Assembly: GCA_947167555.1 (NCBI GenBank)
Contig: CAMVIO010000073.1
Location: 1-8,543, forward strand
DNA: 8,543 bases
Reading direction: 5' to 3'
From: an uncultured Selenomonadales bacterium
GTDB taxonomy: Bacteria > Bacillota > Negativicutes > Selenomonadales > Selenomonadaceae
Part shown: positions 4,911-8,543 of the stretch, piece by piece
How positions within the stretch are numbered: the stretch's first letter is position 1
Layout of the letters: each line of letters opens with the position of its first letter
Made by a program: the position numbers and the translations under genes
The notes under the pieces: model-generated
Told to the model about the DNA's origin: nothing
Databases searched by the model: none
What the model saw: only the letters and a program-made list of their open reading frames with translations

Positions 4911-6611
4911 CTATTCCTTCCTGAATTTCTTTTTTATTTCTGCGGCCCGCGCAATCATTTCCTTCGCATTGGAAAGCGACGCCGCCGTGGCGTCCGCGCC
5001 GGAGGCCATGCGGGCAATTTCCTGCGCGCGTTCCTTAGGCGGAAGCGGACGCACCGTCGTCGAGGTCATGCCGCCTTTCGCCGTTTTTTCGAGATAATAA
5101 TGAACGTCCGCCATGCAGGCGATCTGCGGCAAATGCGTGATGCAAAGCACCTGCTTCCTGTCGGCCACCAACGCGATACGCTCGGCGACCATCTGCGCGG
5201 TCTTGCCGCCAATCCCCGTGTCGATCTCGTCGAACACCATGCTCTGCGCGACGGAATCCCCCGCCGCCGCCACGGTCTTGACTGCCAGCGCGATTCTCGA
5301 AAGCTCGCCGCCGGAAGCGACTTTTGAAAGCGGCTTTTCCGCTTCGCCCGCATTCGCAGAAAAAAGCAGATCGATCTCATCCGCGCCCTGCGCGGTCAGC
5401 TCCGCCGGAGACAACGATACCATCAGCTTCGCGTCAGGCATTCCCAGCGCGACAAGCTGCTTCACGACGGCGGCTGAAAGCTTCTTCGCCGCTTCCTGCC
5501 GCTTCGCGGTCAAAAGCGCCGCGCGACGCTCCGCCTCCGCCTGCGCTTCCTCGCATTTCTTTTCCAGCGCGGCAACAATCTCATCATGATTCTCAAATCC
5601 CTCGATCTCTTTTTCTATCTTTTCCCGATAGGCGAGTACCGCTTCAATGGAAGCGCCGTATTTCCGTTCCAGCTTGTCGATGACGTCCATGCGGGACTGG
5701 AGCGCGTCCAGCCGCTCCGGGTCAAAGTCGAGGCTGTCCATATACCCCTGCACGGTGTAAAAAACTTCTTTCAGCTGGCAAACGGCGTCCTCGATCATCG
5801 GCGCCGAGTCGTCGAAACTCTTGTCGAACTGTCGGAGCGTTTCAACGCGACGCTGCAGCGTCGCAACCTCTGCGAGGATGCCCTCGCTCTCCCCGCCGCC
5901 CGAAAGCAGCGCGGCGGCTTCATTGACATTTTCCGTGATGCGCTCGGCATTCGAAAGCCGGTTGATCTCGGCCTCCAACTCCTCGTCCTCATGCAGCCGA
6001 AGGTTCGCCTCGCCAATTTCCTGTGCCTGCCATTTCAGCATATCCATGCGGTCGGCGGAAACGCCCGCCGATTCTTTTTTCTCCGCCAGTTCCGCCGCCG
6101 CGTCCTTCCATGCGCGGAACGATACCCGATACGATGAAAGCAACTTCGGCAGCTCGGCGTCGCTGCCGTCCAAAAGCGCGAATTGATTCTCCGTCCGCAC
6201 CAACGCGAGATTCTCATGCTGCCCGTGGATATCCACGAGAAATTCTCCGATGGCGCGGAGCGTCCCGGCGGTCACATGGCAGCCGTTGACGAGAATGACG
6301 TTTTTTCCCTTCGTCGTGATTTGCCGCGTAATAATCAGCGAATCGTCCTCGTCGTCAATGGCCTGCTCCGCTAGCAGGTCGTGCAGCCGCTTCTCGCCTG
6401 TGATGTCAAAAATCGCCTCGACCCGCAGCCAATCACATCCCGTACGAATCACATCGGAAGAAAGGCGATGGCCGAGCACTGCGCCGAGGGCGTCAATCAG
6501 GATAGATTTGCCCGCGCCCGTCTCACCCGTCAGGATATTCAGTCCCGCATCGAAATTGATCTCGACATGCTCCAGGAGCGCGAAATTCCAAACGGTCAAC
6601 GTCTTCAGCAT
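4911..6611 (-). CDS. recN: DNA repair protein RecN
   Basis: A 566-residue SMC-like ATPase that helps in recombinational repair of double-strand breaks, holding DNA ends or sister chromosomes together. The N-terminal half-domain has the Walker A motif GETGAGKS at 29-36. The central part, about 150-370, is a charged coiled coil rich in Glu, Lys and Ala, shorter than in SMC proteins. The C-terminal half-domain holds the ABC signature ASGGELSRIALAVKT, the Walker B sequence SMVFDEIDTGIGGKTA and CITHLPQIACMAD with the conserved histidine. Length is normal for the family. Its ATG overlaps the end of argR by seven bases, and GGAGG lies nine bases upstream, inside argR. argR-recN is the classic order in Bacillus and Clostridia. 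Confidence 0.97.
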   Translation of the reverse strand: MLKTLTVWNFALLEHVEINFDAGLNILTGETGAGKSILIDALGAVLGHRLSSDVIRTGCDWLRVEAIFDITGEKRLHDLLAEQAIDDEDDSLIITRQITTKGKNVILVNGCHVTAGTLRAIGEFLVDIHGQHENLALVRTENQFALLDGSDAELPKLLSSYRVSFRAWKDAAAELAEKKESAGVSADRMDMLKWQAQEIGEANLRLHEDEELEAEINRLSNAERITENVNEAAALLSGGGESEGILAEVATLQRRVETLRQFDKSFDDSAPMIEDAVCQLKEVFYTVQGYMDSLDFDPERLDALQSRMDVIDKLERKYGASIEAVLAYREKIEKEIEGFENHDEIVAALEKKCEEAQAEAERRAALLTAKRQEAAKKLSAAVVKQLVALGMPDAKLMVSLSPAELTAQGADEIDLLFSANAGEAEKPLSKVASGGELSRIALAVKTVAAAGDSVAQSMVFDEIDTGIGGKTAQMVAERIALVADRKQVLCITHLPQIACMADVHYYLEKTAKGGMTSTTVRPLPPKERAQEIARMASGADATAASLSNAKEMIARAAEIKKKFRKE

Positions 6612-7081
6612 ACCGCGTTCCCTCCCGCAGCTCCCGAAAGAACCTTCATCCGCTCCGCGACGGTGGATGCCGCGCTCTCCGGCTTTATGACGGCAAGGAT
6701 TGTATCATCGCCCGCCACCGTACCGATGATGTTCTTCCACTGTGCCGTGTCGAGAGCGGACGCCACGGCATTCGCCATACCCGGAAGCGTACGCAGCACC
6801 ACGAGATTTCCGCTGGCGTCCACCCCCGTGACCGCGTCGGCAAAAAGCGCCTCTAAACGATTTTCTCTGCGTACGCCGTTTTCCGCTTTCGGAAATGCGT
6901 AACGCGAACGACCGTCGCCGGTCGGAACCTTCACCAGCATCAATTCCTTGATGTCGCGGGAAACTGTCGCCTGCGTGGCCGTGATATGCTCCTGGCGCAG
7001 GAACGCCGTCAGCTCCTCCTGCGTCTCGACGATATTATTTTCAACAATCTCCCGGATTTTCTCCTGCCGGCGCGGCTTCAT
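6605..7081 (-). CDS. argR: Arginine repressor ArgR
   Basis: A 158-residue transcription factor that, with arginine bound, forms hexamers and controls arginine synthesis and breakdown genes. The winged helix-turn-helix is at the N-terminus, with the family signature TQATVSRDIKEL at about 37-48. The C-terminal hexamer and arginine-binding domain contains GTVAGDDTILAVIK, where the two aspartates contact arginine. I prefer the ATG at 7081-7079 because AAGGA lies seven bases upstream and MKPRRQEKIREIV matches the usual ArgR start. An ATG at 7099 would add six residues and has only a weak ribosome site. The gene follows nadK by 32 bases and overlaps recN by seven. No ARG box was recognised in the window, so its targets lie elsewhere. 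Confidence 0.95.
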   Translation of the reverse strand: MKPRRQEKIREIVENNIVETQEELTAFLRQEHITATQATVSRDIKELMLVKVPTGDGRSRYAFPKAENGVRRENRLEALFADAVTGVDASGNLVVLRTLPGMANAVASALDTAQWKNIIGTVAGDDTILAVIKPESAASTVAERMKVLSGAAGGNAVC

Positions 7082-7113
7082 CCGCTCGTCCTTTTTCATG
7101 AATCTGCCTGCCT

Positions 7114-7968
7114 TTACGCATTATAAAGAAGTTTCGTGCGAATGGTCTGGTAATAATTCTTGTCGTCGAACTTGACGATCTTCGCCGGAAGCGGCGCGCG
7201 GCGCACAATGACCGCGTCCCCCGGCAGCAGGTGGAAACTTTCCTGCCCGTCGAAGGTGACGAGAATCTCCCGATGGAGCGCCGCGATGTCAATCTTGATC
7301 TCGTCATTCTCATCCATGACCATCGGACGCGCGTTGAAGGTATGCGGGCAAATCGGCGTCATCAGCAGCACCTTGACCTTCGGATTGATCAGCGGGCCGC
7401 CCGCCGATAGTGAATACGCCGTCGAACCGGTCGCCGTGGAAACGATCAGCCCGTCCGCCTTATAATCCATCACGCGGAAGCCGTCCACCGTCAGCCCGAG
7501 CTGCAGCATACGCGCCACGCCGCCCTTCGTGACGACGATATCGTTCAGCGCGTGGCCCAGGAACCGTTCTCCCTTCCCTTCGCTTTCCACGAAGCCCGAG
7601 ATGACCATGCGCTCCTCAAGATAATATTCCCCGCGCAGGATCTTCTCCAGCTTGCCTTCCAGCTCCGCCAGCTCGATATCCGCCAGGAAGCCGAGAGTGC
7701 CGATATTCACGCCGCAGACGGGAACGTTTTTCTTGTAGACGCGGCGGCAGTTGCCGAGCAGCGTACCGTCACCGCCGATGGAAAGCGCCATGTCCATCGG
7801 CTGCTCGTCAATATCCTCGACGCCGTACTTTTCGCAATGGAAAAATTCCGCGCTGTCCGTCGGCATCAGGAGCCGCACGTCCTTGTCCGCGAAAAACCGG
7901 AAAATGCGCTCGAGCACCTTCGGCGCGTCCTCTTTGTCGATATTCGGAAAAACCGCGATATTTTGCAT
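7114..7968 (-). CDS. nadK: NAD kinase
   Basis: A 284-residue cytoplasmic enzyme that phosphorylates NAD to NADP and so sets the supply of NADPH. The GGDGT motif (65-69), which binds the phosphate donor and includes the catalytic aspartate D67, is intact. It is followed by GVNIGTLGFL (86-95), the NAD-binding YKADGLIVSTATGSTAYSLS region and SAGGPLINP, then PICPHTFNARPMV, all in the expected order. Length is normal for the bacterial family. The ATG overlaps the TAA of the tlyA gene by one base (TAATG), and an AGGA ribosome site lies inside tlyA, so translation is probably coupled. nadK between tlyA and argR is common in Firmicutes. Confidence 0.96.
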   Translation of the reverse strand: MQNIAVFPNIDKEDAPKVLERIFRFFADKDVRLLMPTDSAEFFHCEKYGVEDIDEQPMDMALSIGGDGTLLGNCRRVYKKNVPVCGVNIGTLGFLADIELAELEGKLEKILRGEYYLEERMVISGFVESEGKGERFLGHALNDIVVTKGGVARMLQLGLTVDGFRVMDYKADGLIVSTATGSTAYSLSAGGPLINPKVKVLLMTPICPHTFNARPMVMDENDEIKIDIAALHREILVTFDGQESFHLLPGDAVIVRRAPLPAKIVKFDDKNYYQTIRTKLLYNA

Positions 7969-8543
7969 TATCGCTCTTCCTTTCCTGCCCCTTTGTCCAA
8001 CGCTTTATGCGCCTCGTCCACGATTCTATCGATTGTTTCTTCCGTCAGCGCCGACGATTCAGCCGACTGCACCAAATGCACAAGATATTCGATATTCCCT
8101 TCCGGCCCCTTGATGGGCGAGAATGTCAGCCCCACCGGAAAGAAACCAATCTCCCGACTATACGCGAGCACCGCGCGGATCACCGAGCGATGGACTTCCG
8201 GGTCGCGCACCACGCCTTTTTTCCCGACATTGCCGCGCCCCGCCTCAAACTGGGGCTTAATCAGCGCGACAATCTCTCCCGTGTCCTTCAAAAGCGCCTT
8301 GGCCGGCTCCAGCACCTTCGTCAGCGAAATGAACGCGACGTCTATGGACGCGAAGTCCAAGAGCTCGCCGATATCTTCCGGGCGCACATAACGGATATTC
8401 GTCCGCTCCATATTCACAACGCGTTCATCCGTGCGAAGCTTCCAGGCAAGCTGCCCATAGCCCACATCAATGGCATAGACCTTCACTGCGCCGTTCTGAA
8501 GCATGCAGTCCGTGAATCCTCCCGTAGATGCACCGATATCCGC
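7968..8543 (-). CDS. tlyA: TlyA-family rRNA methyltransferase (partial, N-terminus beyond the edge)
   Basis: The open frame runs to the right edge; 191 C-terminal residues are visible. At the edge the sequence reads ADIGASTGGFTDCMLQNGA, the S-adenosylmethionine-binding motif of the FtsJ-like (RrmJ) domain. It continues with VYAIDVGYGQLAWKLR, DVAFISLTKVL, ALIKPQFEAGR and EGNIEYL, which are the further conserved blocks of the TlyA family. The family methylates ribose 2'-OH groups of 16S and 23S rRNA; in mycobacteria this confers capreomycin sensitivity. It is often mislabelled hemolysin A. The missing N-terminal part should hold an S4 RNA-binding domain. It appears to be an upstream member of the operon, with the promoter outside the window. 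Confidence 0.93.
   Translation of the reverse strand, partial: ADIGASTGGFTDCMLQNGAVKVYAIDVGYGQLAWKLRTDERVVNMERTNIRYVRPEDIGELLDFASIDVAFISLTKVLEPAKALLKDTGEIVALIKPQFEAGRGNVGKKGVVRDPEVHRSVIRAVLAYSREIGFFPVGLTFSPIKGPEGNIEYLVHLVQSAESSALTEETIDRIVDEAHKALDKGAGKEER

Noticed and set aside
4121..4924. Long plus-strand frame opposite the M50 and Nudix genes
   Set aside because: Rich in Arg and His as expected of the complement of a GC-rich gene; the minus-strand genes carry complete catalytic motifs.
7552..8391. 279-codon plus-strand frame opposite nadK and tlyA
   Set aside because: Antisense shadow; both opposite genes have intact family motifs.

Overview
The window looks like a chromosomal segment from a flagellated, diderm Firmicute of the Negativicutes, most likely a Selenomonas-like member of the Selenomonadaceae. 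This is inference. It rests on the flagellin's N- and C-terminal sequence, the Firmicute-type tlyA-nadK-argR-recN gene order, the carD gene beside a likely membrane PIN/TRAM gene, strong GGAGG ribosome sites and clear sigma-A promoters. No tRNA, rRNA, CRISPR array, transposase or intact prophage is visible.

Left part (1-992, all genes on the minus strand): the first bases of a gene that probably encodes a YacL-type PIN/TRAM membrane protein, a 254-base intergenic region, then a CarD-family RNA polymerase-binding regulator with two candidate promoters. The intergenic region holds four stem-loops in a row (195-320) and a consensus promoter lying inside a long imperfect palindrome (113-158).

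Middle part (942-3720): an unusually large flagellin of 614 residues on the minus strand. Its ordinary coiled-coil ends flank an insertion of about 315 residues that looks like a beta-helix and carries two cysteines. Just upstream sit two small divergently transcribed helix-turn-helix regulators, one on each strand, arranged like a phage cI/cro switch, with palindromic candidate operators between them. This block is more AT-rich than the operon to its right and is bounded by strong hairpin terminators at 942-981 and 3677-3720. It has the look of a self-contained accessory cassette.

Right part (3724-8543, all minus strand): a tightly packed operon read from right to left. It encodes a TlyA-type rRNA methyltransferase (cut by the window edge), NAD kinase, the arginine repressor ArgR, the DNA repair ATPase RecN, a Nudix ADP-ribose pyrophosphatase and a membrane zinc protease of the M50/site-2 family. 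Neighbouring genes overlap or lie within a few dozen bases of each other, so they are probably co-transcribed and partly translationally coupled. The operon ends at the hairpin at 3677-3720, which is shared with the convergent regulator gene. The functions (RNA modification, NADP supply, arginine sensing, recombination repair, nucleotide clean-up, membrane proteolysis) are housekeeping and linked by conserved synteny rather than by one pathway.
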